From positions 1 to 9,159 of the forward strand of contig JAEHDO010000038.1 in assembly GCA_016880375.1 (NCBI GenBank): 9,159 bases of DNA, given 5' to 3'. Shown piece after piece: positions 1-5,605 of this stretch. The DNA is from Betaproteobacteria bacterium (GTDB lineage Bacteria > Pseudomonadota > Gammaproteobacteria > Burkholderiales > Rhodocyclaceae). The notes below the pieces were generated by a model that was not told where the DNA came from, ran no database searches, and was given only the letters and a program-made list of their open reading frames with translations. Both the position numbers and the translations under genes were made by a program. Numbering within the stretch: the stretch's first letter is position 1; every line of letters begins with the position of its first letter.

Positions 1-281
1 GCTGGTACGGCGTCGGCCGCTTCAACTACTCCCTGCGCGAGAGCAAGCTCATCGAGGCCATCGGCGGCCTCGAGTACAACGGCGGCTGCTGGGTCGGCAG
101 GGTTGTGCTGCAGCGTTACGCCACCTCTGCGGGCGACACGAACACCGCCATGTTCGTCCAACTCGAGCTGAACGGCTTCTCCAGCATAGGCTCCAACCCG
201 CTGCAGATGCTGGCGCGCAGGATTCCGGGCTACGGTCGCATCAACCAGTCCATAGCGGACCCGGCATTCGGTTACCAATGA
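1..281 (+). CDS. lptD: LPS-assembly outer membrane protein LptD, C-terminal fragment
   Basis: Only the last 92 codons are present; the gene enters from the left edge, reading from base 3 to a TGA at 279-281. LptD is the outer-membrane beta-barrel that, with the lipoprotein LptE, inserts lipopolysaccharide into the outer leaflet. The fragment has the alternating polar/aromatic pattern of barrel strands. It carries the family's C-terminal signature: a GLEYNGGCW stretch, then LQRYA, an FVQLELNGFSSIG strand, SNPLQML and the IPGY tail. E. coli LptD has two adjacent cysteines at the equivalent GCW position; here there is one, which from memory is common in betaproteobacteria. The stop overlaps the first possible surA start as ATGA, and surA follows lptD in many proteobacteria, which supports the call. 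The N-terminal OstA-like domain lies outside the window. Confidence 0.93.
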   Translation, partial: WYGVGRFNYSLRESKLIEAIGGLEYNGGCWVGRVVLQRYATSAGDTNTAMFVQLELNGFSSIGSNPLQMLARRIPGYGRINQSIADPAFGYQ

Positions 282-286
282 CAATC

Positions 287-294
287 AGGAAGGG
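287..294 (+). promoter_or_regulatory. Shine-Dalgarno site that favours the GTG start of surA
   Basis: AGGAAGGG is a near-perfect anti-16S match and ends 7 bases before an in-frame GTG at 302-304. The ATG at 278, which overlaps the lptD stop, has no recognisable Shine-Dalgarno before it (gcattcggttacca). The site therefore favours initiation at 302, although coupled initiation at 278 cannot be excluded. Confidence 0.6.
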
Positions 295-301
295 TGCGCC
301 G

Positions 302-1621
302 GTGATCGGCAAATCGGTTTGCGCGCGGCTATTTCTTGCCGTGGCGGTTCTCATCAGCCTGCCGTGCAGCCTGGCCCTGGCGCAGGGGCGTGCGCCGCGG
401 GTGATCGAGGCCGACCGCATCATTGCGGTGGTCAACGACGAGGTGATCACCCTGAATGAACTGACGGCGCGCATGGCCACAGTCGAGCGGCAGTTGCGGC
501 AGCAAGGCACGCAGATGCCGCCGCGCGATGTGCTCGAGAAGCACATTCTCGAGCGGATGATCCTTGACCGCGTGCAGCACCAGCTGGCCAGGGAAACCGG
601 CCTGCGCATTGACGATGCGCAGCTCGACCAGACGATTGCCCGAATTGCCGAGAGCAACCGCATGGGAGTGGCGCAATTACGCGCCTCGCTGGAGCGGGAC
701 GGCATCACATGGACCAAGTTCCGCGAGGACATACGCGGCGAGATCGTCGTCGGTCGTCTGCGGGAGCGCGAGGTCGACAGCAAGATCGTCGTATCGGAAG
801 GCGAGATCGACAATTTTCTCGCGACCGCCGGCATGGCCGGCCGCGAGGAATTCAATCTGGCACACATTCTCCTGCGCGTGCCGGAGCAGGCCAGGCCGGA
901 GCAATTGGCGCGCCTTCAGGCGCGCGCGGAGGAGATCATTTCCCAGCTCCGGCGCGGCGCCGATTTTGCCCAGATGGCGGCAAGCTACTCGGATGCGCCC
1001 GACGGGCTTTCAGGCGGCGCAATGGGTTGGCGGTCCATTGAGCGCCTGCCCACGCTGTTTGCCGAAGCGGTGCCGAAGCTCAAGCCGGGCGAGGTGTCCG
1101 AAGTGCTGCGCAGCCCGGCGGGCTATCACATTGTCAAGCTGCTCGACCGGCGGGGCGGTGCGCTCAAGGCGCAGCCGGTGGAGCAGACGCGCGCCCGCCA
1201 TATCCTGATCAAGACCAGCGAGCTGGTATCGGAGGCGGAGGCCAGGCGGCGGCTGGTGGCGCTGAAGGAGCGGCTTAACCATGGCGCCGATTTTGCCGAG
1301 CTTGCCCGCCTGCATTCGAACGATCTTTCCGCCGCCAAGGGCGGCGATCTGGGCTGGCTGAGCCCCGGCGACACCGTTCCCGAGTTCGAGCGGGCCATGA
1401 ACAGCCTCAAGCCGGGAGAAGTTGGCGAGCCCGTGCAGTCCCCCTTTGGCTGGCATTTGATCCAGGTCATGGAGCGTCGCATGGACATCTCCCAGGAACG
1501 GGTGCGTCAGAGCGCACGGCAGACCATACGCGATCGCAAGGCCGATGAGGCTTACCAGGACTGGCTGCGGCAGATTCGCGACCGGGCCTATGTGGAATAC
1601 CGGGTGGAAGACAACCGGTAG
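302..1621 (+). CDS. surA: Periplasmic peptidyl-prolyl isomerase / chaperone SurA
   Basis: SurA escorts unfolded outer-membrane proteins, including LptD, across the periplasm and has parvulin-type proline isomerase activity. From GTG 302 the product is 439 residues (E. coli: 428). Residues 1-28 form a signal peptide with a hydrophobic core and a probable cut after ALA-Q. An N-terminal chaperone domain follows (about 34-175, with VNDEVIT at 44-50). Two tandem PpiC/parvulin domains lie at about 182-284 and 297-392; each has HILxx, a GADFA segment, a GG-x-[LM]-GW turn, LKPGEV and a GxH[IL] end. A C-terminal helix closes the protein. The ATG at 278, overlapping the lptD stop, would add 8 residues; I chose 302 for its strong ribosome-binding site and more usual signal peptide. 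pdxA follows after 18 bases, so co-transcription is likely. Confidence 0.95.
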   Translation: MIGKSVCARLFLAVAVLISLPCSLALAQGRAPRVIEADRIIAVVNDEVITLNELTARMATVERQLRQQGTQMPPRDVLEKHILERMILDRVQHQLARETGLRIDDAQLDQTIARIAESNRMGVAQLRASLERDGITWTKFREDIRGEIVVGRLREREVDSKIVVSEGEIDNFLATAGMAGREEFNLAHILLRVPEQARPEQLARLQARAEEIISQLRRGADFAQMAASYSDAPDGLSGGAMGWRSIERLPTLFAEAVPKLKPGEVSEVLRSPAGYHIVKLLDRRGGALKAQPVEQTRARHILIKTSELVSEAEARRRLVALKERLNHGADFAELARLHSNDLSAAKGGDLGWLSPGDTVPEFERAMNSLKPGEVGEPVQSPFGWHLIQVMERRMDISQERVRQSARQTIRDRKADEAYQDWLRQIRDRAYVEYRVEDNR

Positions 1622-1639
1622 CATCCTGTCGCTGACGGC

Positions 1640-2617
1640 ATGAGGCCCTCTCCTGTGATTGCCGTCACCAGCGGCGAGCCGGCCGGCATCGGGCCTGAGC
1701 TTTGTGCCATGCTGACGCACCAGCACATTGCCGCCCGCCGGGTGATCCTTGGCGATCGCCAGTTGCTTGAGGCGCGCGCGCGGCAAATCGGCATTCCTCT
1801 CCCGCTCGCCGATTTCAAGCCGGACGCCACGCCGGGCGAAGGCGTTCTGGAAATCCTCAATTTGCCGTTGTGCGCTCCATCCCGCGCCGGCCACCTCGAT
1901 CCGGCCAACGCCGCCTATGTCCTGGCGCTGCTCGATCGCGCCCTTGCGGGGTGCCGGTCCGGCGAGTTTGCGGCGATGGTGACGGCCCCGGTCCACAAGG
2001 GGGTGATCAACCAGGCCGGCGTCGCCTTCACGGGGCATACCGAGTATCTGGCCGAGAAGGCCGGCACGCCCCGCGTCGTCATGATGCTGGCCGGCGCCGG
2101 TTTGCGCGTGGCGCTGGCAACCACGCATCTGCCGCTGAAGGACGTGCCGGCCGCCGTCACGCGGCACGAACTGGAAACGACGATACGCATCCTGCACGCC
2201 GACCTGGTGAGCAAATTCGGCATCGCGCAGCCGCGCATCCTCGTCGCCGGCCTGAATCCGCATGCCGGCGAGGGCGGCCACATGGGCCGCGAGGAAATCG
2301 AGGTGATCGCGCCGGTTCTGGAGAAATTGCGCGGGGAGGGCATGGATCTGGCGGGACCGCTTCCGGCGGATACGCTGTTCACGCGCGGTGTGCTGGCGGG
2401 TTCGGATGCGCAACTCGCCATGTACCATGACCAGGGCCTGGCGGTGCTCAAGTACGCGGCCTTCGGGGACGGCATCAACATCACGCTGGGCCTGCCCATC
2501 ATCCGCACCTCGGTCGATCACGGCACGGCGCTCGATCTGGCCGGCACCGGCAAGGCCGATCCGCGCAGCCTGTTCGCTGCGGTGGAGCTGGCGGTCGAGC
2601 TGTCGCTGCGCCGATGA
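1640..2617 (+). CDS. pdxA: 4-hydroxythreonine-4-phosphate dehydrogenase PdxA
   Basis: PdxA is the NAD-dependent cytosolic enzyme that oxidises 4-phosphooxy-L-threonine in the DXP-dependent route to pyridoxal phosphate (vitamin B6). The product is 325 residues, the usual length. The hallmark GEPAGIGPE lies at residues 12-20, the phosphate/substrate region [11 protein letters not shown] at 114-124, and [10 protein letters not shown] at 130-139. Three histidines sit in family contexts matching the known divalent-metal ligands: H163 (TTHLPL), H208 (LNPHAGEGG) and H263 (YHDQG). The C-terminal [20 protein letters not shown] block is intact. The ATG at 1640 gives the normal N-terminus, but its ribosome-binding site is weak, so translation may rely on coupling to surA 18 bases upstream. 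The stop overlaps the rsmA start as ATGA. No anomaly is visible. Confidence 0.96.
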   Translation: MRPSPVIAVTSGEPAGIGPELCAMLTHQHIAARRVILGDRQLLEARARQIGIPLPLADFKPDATPGEGVLEILNLPLCAPSRAGHLDPANAAYVLALLDRALAGCRSGEFAAMVTAPVHKGVINQAGVAFTGHTEYLAEKAGTPRVVMMLAGAGLRVALATTHLPLKDVPAAVTRHELETTIRILHADLVSKFGIAQPRILVAGLNPHAGEGGHMGREEIEVIAPVLEKLRGEGMDLAGPLPADTLFTRGVLAGSDAQLAMYHDQGLAVLKYAAFGDGINITLGLPIIRTSVDHGTALDLAGTGKADPRSLFAAVELAVELSLRR

Positions 2618-3408
2618 GGGGTCACGTTCCAAGAAAACGATTCGGCCAGAACTTCCTGGTTTCTGCGGGAGTGGTTGCGAAGATCGTCGAGGCAATCCGA
2701 CCGCAGGCAAACGACACCGTCGTCGAAATCGGCCCGGGCCTCGGTGCCCTCACCGAGCCGCTGCTGGCGCGGCTGGATCACCTCCACGTTGTCGAGATCG
2801 ACCGCGACCTGATCGCCCGCCTGCACCAGCGCTTTGCCCCGGAAAGGCTGACGATCCATGAGGGCGATGCGCTGCAGTTCGACTTCTCCGGCCTCGGATC
2901 CGGACTGCGCGTGGTCGGCAACCTCCCCTACAACATCTCCACGCCGCTGCTGTTCCATCTCGCCGCTTGCGCCGAACGGGTGCGCGACATGCACTTCATG
3001 CTGCAGCGCGAGGTGGTCGAGCGCATGGTGGCGCCCCCCGGCGGATCGGAATACGGCCGGCTGTCGGTGATGCTGCAATACCGCTTCGAGTTGGAACGGC
3101 TGTTTCTGGTGCCGCCGGGGGCCTTCAATCCGGCGCCGAAGGTCGAATCGGCGGTGGTGCGGATGATCCCCCGCCCGCAGGAGACCCTTGCCGCCATTGA
3201 CGAAGCCTTGCTCGCCGAGGTGGTAAAGTCAGCCTTTGCGCAACGGCGCAAGATGCTGCGCAATACGCTGCGCGAGCGGTTGACGGAGGCGGATTGGACG
3301 GCGCTGGATATCGACCCGACACGGCGGGCGGAGGAACTGGCGGTTGGCGATTACGTCAGCATCGCCAACCGCCTTGTTCGGCTTACTTCTTCGTCGAGCA
3401 GGTCTTGA
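2614..3408 (+). CDS. rsmA: 16S rRNA (adenine1518-N6/adenine1519-N6)-dimethyltransferase RsmA (KsgA)
   Basis: RsmA uses S-adenosylmethionine to dimethylate two adjacent adenines in the 3' terminal hairpin of 16S rRNA, a late small-subunit maturation step; its loss gives kasugamycin resistance. The 264-residue product is close to the family norm (E. coli 273). Motifs in order: RKRFGQNFL (7-15), the SAM-binding VEIGPGLG (37-44), acidic E61 that binds the ribose, EGDAL (83-87), the catalytic NLPYNIS (103-109), and a C-terminal region with [10 protein letters not shown] (210-219). The ATG overlaps the pdxA stop (ATGA) and no Shine-Dalgarno precedes it, so translation is probably coupled. The last residues (SSSSRS) are not conserved and are encoded where the convergent small gene overlaps by 26 bases. 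No apaG or apaH follows, unlike in E. coli. Confidence 0.97.
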   Translation: MRGHVPRKRFGQNFLVSAGVVAKIVEAIRPQANDTVVEIGPGLGALTEPLLARLDHLHVVEIDRDLIARLHQRFAPERLTIHEGDALQFDFSGLGSGLRVVGNLPYNISTPLLFHLAACAERVRDMHFMLQREVVERMVAPPGGSEYGRLSVMLQYRFELERLFLVPPGAFNPAPKVESAVVRMIPRPQETLAAIDEALLAEVVKSAFAQRRKMLRNTLRERLTEADWTALDIDPTRRAEELAVGDYVSIANRLVRLTSSSSRS

Positions 3409-3571
3409 TGCCGAAGGGCAGGTAAGCCGGGCACCAGCCAATGGTGCCGGTGGCGAGCGGCAACACGCCGATCCAGGCCCAGACCGGGCCGCCCATGAAC
3501 GCCCACGCCACGAGGGCGAGTCCAACGATGATCCGAAGCGTGCGGTCGATGCCGCCGACATTGCTTTTCAT
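3383..3571 (-). CDS. Small YgaP-like transmembrane protein (DUF2892)
   Basis: A 62-residue inner-membrane protein. It matches the DUF2892 / YgaP-type transmembrane pattern as I know it: an N-terminal [19 protein letters not shown], a second hydrophobic stretch (about 30-46), then [14 protein letters not shown] with cysteines at 47 and 58 and a lysine-rich end. In E. coli YgaP this module anchors a rhodanese domain; here it stands alone, as often happens, and its function is unknown. A perfect AGGAG (3577-3581) lies 5 bases before the ATG, so expression is likely real and efficient. The gene is 72 bases downstream of a Crp/Fnr regulator gene on the same strand, with a palindrome and a hairpin in the gap. 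Its 3' end overlaps rsmA tail to tail by 26 bases. Confidence 0.88.
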   Translation of the reverse strand: MKSNVGGIDRTLRIIVGLALVAWAFMGGPVWAWIGVLPLATGTIGWCPAYLPFGIKTCSTKK

Positions 3572-3576
3572 GGTAT

Positions 3577-3581
3577 CTCCT
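3577..3581 (-). promoter_or_regulatory. Strong ribosome-binding site for the DUF2892 gene
   Basis: On the minus strand AGGAG lies 5 bases before the ATG at 3571. It is a consensus-quality Shine-Dalgarno, which helps show that this small frame is a real gene. Confidence 0.75.
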
Positions 3582-3609
3582 GTTGTGGGTTAAAACCGGG
3601 TTGCCATTA

Positions 3610-3632
3610 GACGCCACGGCGGCGCCGGCGTC
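3610..3632 (-). repeat. GC-rich hairpin between the Crp/Fnr gene and the DUF2892 gene
   Basis: The outer arms GACGCC (3610-3615) and GGCGTC (3627-3632) are perfect complements. Inside them GGC (3618-3620) can pair with GCC (3624-3626), leaving a 3-base loop and a 2-base bulge. There is no T-run on either side, so it is not an obvious Rho-independent terminator. It could shape the leader of the DUF2892 transcript, act as an mRNA processing barrier, or be a by-product of high GC content. Confidence 0.4.
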
Positions 3633-3648
3633 TGTAACCAACGTTACA
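3633..3648. promoter_or_regulatory. Perfect inverted repeat, candidate Crp/Fnr-family operator
   Basis: The sequence is TGTAAC-CAAC-GTTACA, with six-base arms exactly complementary around a 4-base core. Read as TGTA-N8-TACA or TGTAA-N6-TTACA, its spacing matches the two-fold sites of the Crp/Fnr superfamily (CRP: TGTGA-N6-TCACA; cyanobacterial NtcA: GTA-N8-TAC). It overlaps the stop codon of the Crp/Fnr gene and lies 61 bases before the DUF2892 start, so it could control that gene. No good -10/-35 pair is evident; the best -10 is TTTAAC at 3589-3594 on the minus strand, which would place the palindrome centre near -58. The inverted repeat is directly visible; its role is inferred. Confidence 0.5.
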
Positions 3649-4303
3649 CAGCTTCTGCAAGCCGGCGCAGGCCGGCGGCATCGCGGATCTCGATCTGCTC
3701 GCGTCCCAATGTCACCAGGCCCTGCTCGGCGAAGCCCTTCAGCAGGCGGCTGACCATTTCGCGCACGCTGCCCAGTTCGTCGGCAAGCTGCTGGTGGGTG
3801 GCACGCACGATGCGGCCCTTGCCGAGCAGCAGTGCGGCGAGCCGCTGGTCCAGCTTGCGGAAGGCGACCTCCTCGACCAGCCGCATCAGGTCGGCCATGC
3901 GCTCGGCGAAGAGATTGAAAATGAAATTGCGGAAGGGGGCCAGCGCCAGCAATTCGGTGAACATGCCTTGCGGCAGCATCACCAGCACCGTCTCGCTCTC
4001 CGTCGTGCCGCGGGCGTTGTAGGGCACGTTGCCGAGCAGGCAGCTGGAGGTGATGATGCAGGTTTCCCCCGGCATGACGCGGTAGAGGGGCAGCTCGCGG
4101 CCGCTGGCGGAGACTTTCGCCACACGGATGGCGCCGGCGAGGACGAAGGGAAATCCCTGGCAAGGCTGGCGCTCGTCGAACAGCATGGCACCGGACGGGA
4201 CGGTCACGGCCAGGGCCGCGGCGGCGATTTCCTCGCGCAGCTTCGGCGGCAGTTCCGCCAGCACCGGATACTGAGCTTCGAGTTGCAGCAGCGGCACACT
4301 CAT
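3644..4303 (-). CDS. Crp/Fnr-family transcriptional regulator
   Basis: A 219-residue one-component regulator. The cyclic-nucleotide-binding-type beta-roll covers about residues 12-125, a long dimerisation helix about 126-158, and a winged helix-turn-helix about 165-205, with [10 protein letters not shown] then the recognition helix VREMVSRLL (180-188). The recognition helix keeps E182, S185 and R186, the E-x-x-S-R pattern of FNR-type proteins. It lacks FNR's N-terminal cysteine cluster (its only cysteines are at 48, 82 and 88), so it is not a classical Fe-S oxygen sensor, and its signal is unknown. The open frame extends further upstream, but that part is low-complexity and overlaps xth. The ATG at 4303 overlaps the xth stop as ATGA and gives the usual N-terminus. 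The DUF2892 gene follows after 72 bases. Confidence 0.9.
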   Translation of the reverse strand: MSVPLLQLEAQYPVLAELPPKLREEIAAAALAVTVPSGAMLFDERQPCQGFPFVLAGAIRVAKVSASGRELPLYRVMPGETCIITSSCLLGNVPYNARGTTESETVLVMLPQGMFTELLALAPFRNFIFNLFAERMADLMRLVEEVAFRKLDQRLAALLLGKGRIVRATHQQLADELGSVREMVSRLLKGFAEQGLVTLGREQIEIRDAAGLRRLAEAV

Positions 4304-5064
4304 CTCAGTTCTGCCATGACGGGGGCGTGGTCGGAGGGCCGCTCGGCCTTGCGCGCTTCCTTGTCCACCGTGCAGGCCGCGCAGTTCCTTGCGAGGTCCG
4401 CCGAGAGCAGGATGTGGTCGATGCGCAGGCCCATGTTGCGGCGGAAGGCCATCATGCGGTAATCCCACCACGAGTAGGTCTTCTCGGGCTGCTCGAAGAG
4501 CCGGAAGGCATCCTGCAGCCCCAGTTCGAGCAGGCGCCGGAAGGCGGCGCGCTCCGGTTCGGAGAACAGCACCTGCCCCTCCCAGGCCTTCGGGTCATGC
4601 ACGTCGCGCGCTTCGGGCGCGATGTTGTAATCGCCGAGGAGCGCGAGGCGCGGGTGGCGCAGCAGTTCCGACTGCAGCCAGGCCGTCAGCGCCTCGATCC
4701 ATCTCAGCTTGTAGGCGTACTTGTCCGAGCCGACACTCTGGCCGTTGGGGAAGTAGCCGCAGACCACGCGCACGCCATCGACGGTTGCAGCGATGAGCCG
4801 CTGCTGCTCGTCGGCAAGGCCGGGAATGCCGACCGACACCTCGCCGAGTGGCCTGCGGGACAGGATGGCGACGCCGTTGTAGGTCTTCTGGCCGGCGAAG
4901 GCGGACAGGTAGCCGGCCGCCTCGAGCGCCATGATCGGAAAGGCCTTGTCCTCCAGCTTGGTTTCCTGCAGGCAGACGACATCAGGCTGGCGGGAAACCA
5001 GCCAGTCGAGCAGTTGCGGCAGGCGAACCTTGAGGGAGTTGACGTTCCAGGTGGCGAGCTTCAT
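4300..5064 (-). CDS. xth: Exodeoxyribonuclease III (AP endonuclease family)
   Basis: A cytosolic Mg-dependent base-excision-repair enzyme that cuts DNA at abasic sites and removes 3'-blocking groups. The product is 254 residues (E. coli XthA 268). All family motifs are intact: TWNVNS with N7, the metal-binding E34 in LQETK, YNGVAIL (62-68), GYFPNG (103-108), catalytic D145 and N147 in GDYNIAP, YSWWDYR (197-203), GLRIDH (212-217) and the final catalytic SDH (244-246) in PSDHAPV. The start overlaps the stop of the upstream glutaredoxin-like gene (ATGA), and the stop overlaps the start of the Crp/Fnr gene (ATGA), so the three genes are probably translated in a coupled way. The symbol could also be xthA or exoA; paralogues are common in this group. 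Confidence 0.95.
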   Translation of the reverse strand: MKLATWNVNSLKVRLPQLLDWLVSRQPDVVCLQETKLEDKAFPIMALEAAGYLSAFAGQKTYNGVAILSRRPLGEVSVGIPGLADEQQRLIAATVDGVRVVCGYFPNGQSVGSDKYAYKLRWIEALTAWLQSELLRHPRLALLGDYNIAPEARDVHDPKAWEGQVLFSEPERAAFRRLLELGLQDAFRLFEQPEKTYSWWDYRMMAFRRNMGLRIDHILLSADLARNCAACTVDKEARKAERPSDHAPVMAELR

Positions 5065-5585
5065 TTCCCGGCAGGCGGATTGCCCGGGACCTGCCCAGGC
5101 ACGCTGCCCGGAATGGCGGTACGGGGGTACCCCGCCATGTCGAGCAGGCCATGCCAGATATCCGCCTCGTAGCCAATCTGCTTGTGGGTGCCGACGGTCA
5201 GTGAAGGGAACAGCAACTTGTCCGTTCCCAGCGCCTTCTTGAAACTATCGCCGTCGCTGGTGGTGACGACCTTGCTTTCGCTAAATGGGATGCCACGCCG
5301 GGTCAGGGTGTCGCGCGCGGCAGCGCACTCCGCGACGCATTCCGGCGTGGTGTAGAGCGTGACCGGAAACTCCTGCGCTGCCTTCTGCGCCTCGTATGAA
5401 AGTCCGCTGGTCTCAATGGTGGAGACGCCGAGGCGCGGCTGGTCGACCTTCTTGATCTCCTTCGGCGGCGGCTGGTCGGAGTAATGCACCTTGCCGTTCT
5501 TGTCTACCCAGCGGTAGAGGTTCTGAGCATCGGCGCCCGATGCGAGCATGGCCAGCGAAAGCAGACAGACGGTGAAAATCCTCAT
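5061..5585 (-). CDS. Secreted DUF4124-glutaredoxin-like protein
   Basis: A 174-residue protein with a signal peptide (residues 1-20, hydrophobic core [12 protein letters not shown], probable cut after ADA), so periplasmic or envelope-facing. Residues about 21-55 are a DUF4124 module ([20 protein letters not shown]). Residues about 73-150 resemble a glutaredoxin/thioredoxin fold: [13 protein letters not shown], with cysteines C83 and C87 spaced C-x3-C instead of the usual C-x2-C, and an FPSL motif near 126-129 that fits the conserved cis-proline. A Pro/Gly-rich tail ends the protein. A thiol-disulfide or disulfide-handling role is plausible but unproven. The start at 5585 is chosen because GGAGG (5592-5596) lies 6 bases upstream and the signal peptide begins there; a longer frame upstream is only antisense to prlC. 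prlC ends 20 bases upstream, and the stop overlaps xth. Confidence 0.85.
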   Translation of the reverse strand: MRIFTVCLLSLAMLASGADAQNLYRWVDKNGKVHYSDQPPPKEIKKVDQPRLGVSTIETSGLSYEAQKAAQEFPVTLYTTPECVAECAAARDTLTRRGIPFSESKVVTTSDGDSFKKALGTDKLLFPSLTVGTHKQIGYEADIWHGLLDMAGYPRTAIPGSVPGQVPGNPPAGK

Positions 5586-5591
5586 GGCGCG

Positions 5592-5596
5592 CCTCC
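5592..5596 (-). promoter_or_regulatory. Ribosome-binding site of the DUF4124-glutaredoxin gene
   Basis: GGAGG on the minus strand lies 6 bases before the ATG at 5585. It fixes the start at the signal peptide and argues against the much longer frame reading through from prlC. Confidence 0.7.
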
Positions 5597-5605
5597 GGAA
5601 AACGG

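Noticed and set aside
837..1473. Internal duplication in surA
   Set aside because: The two PpiC domains are an ancient tandem pair normal for SurA, diverged at the DNA level, and not a recent repeat.
1010..2710. A 566-codon open frame on the minus strand, antisense to surA, pdxA and the start of rsmA
   Set aside because: It crosses three well-supported genes and its translation has no family signature; it is a GC-bias shadow.
3427..3450. Bulged hairpin after rsmA, a possible plus-strand terminator
   Set aside because: The arms CCGGGCACCA and TGGTGCCGG pair well with one bulged G, but no T-run follows and the stem lies inside the DUF2892 coding sequence, so coding constraint explains it as well.
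4304..4471. N-terminal extension of the Crp/Fnr gene by 56 codons
   Set aside because: The extra residues are Pro/His/Gly/Arg-rich and lie out of frame within xth. The ATGA junction at 4300-4303 gives a normal family start.
4327..5172. A 281-codon plus-strand frame antisense to xth
   Set aside because: xth has every catalytic motif on the other strand; this frame has none and looks like reverse-complement codon bias.
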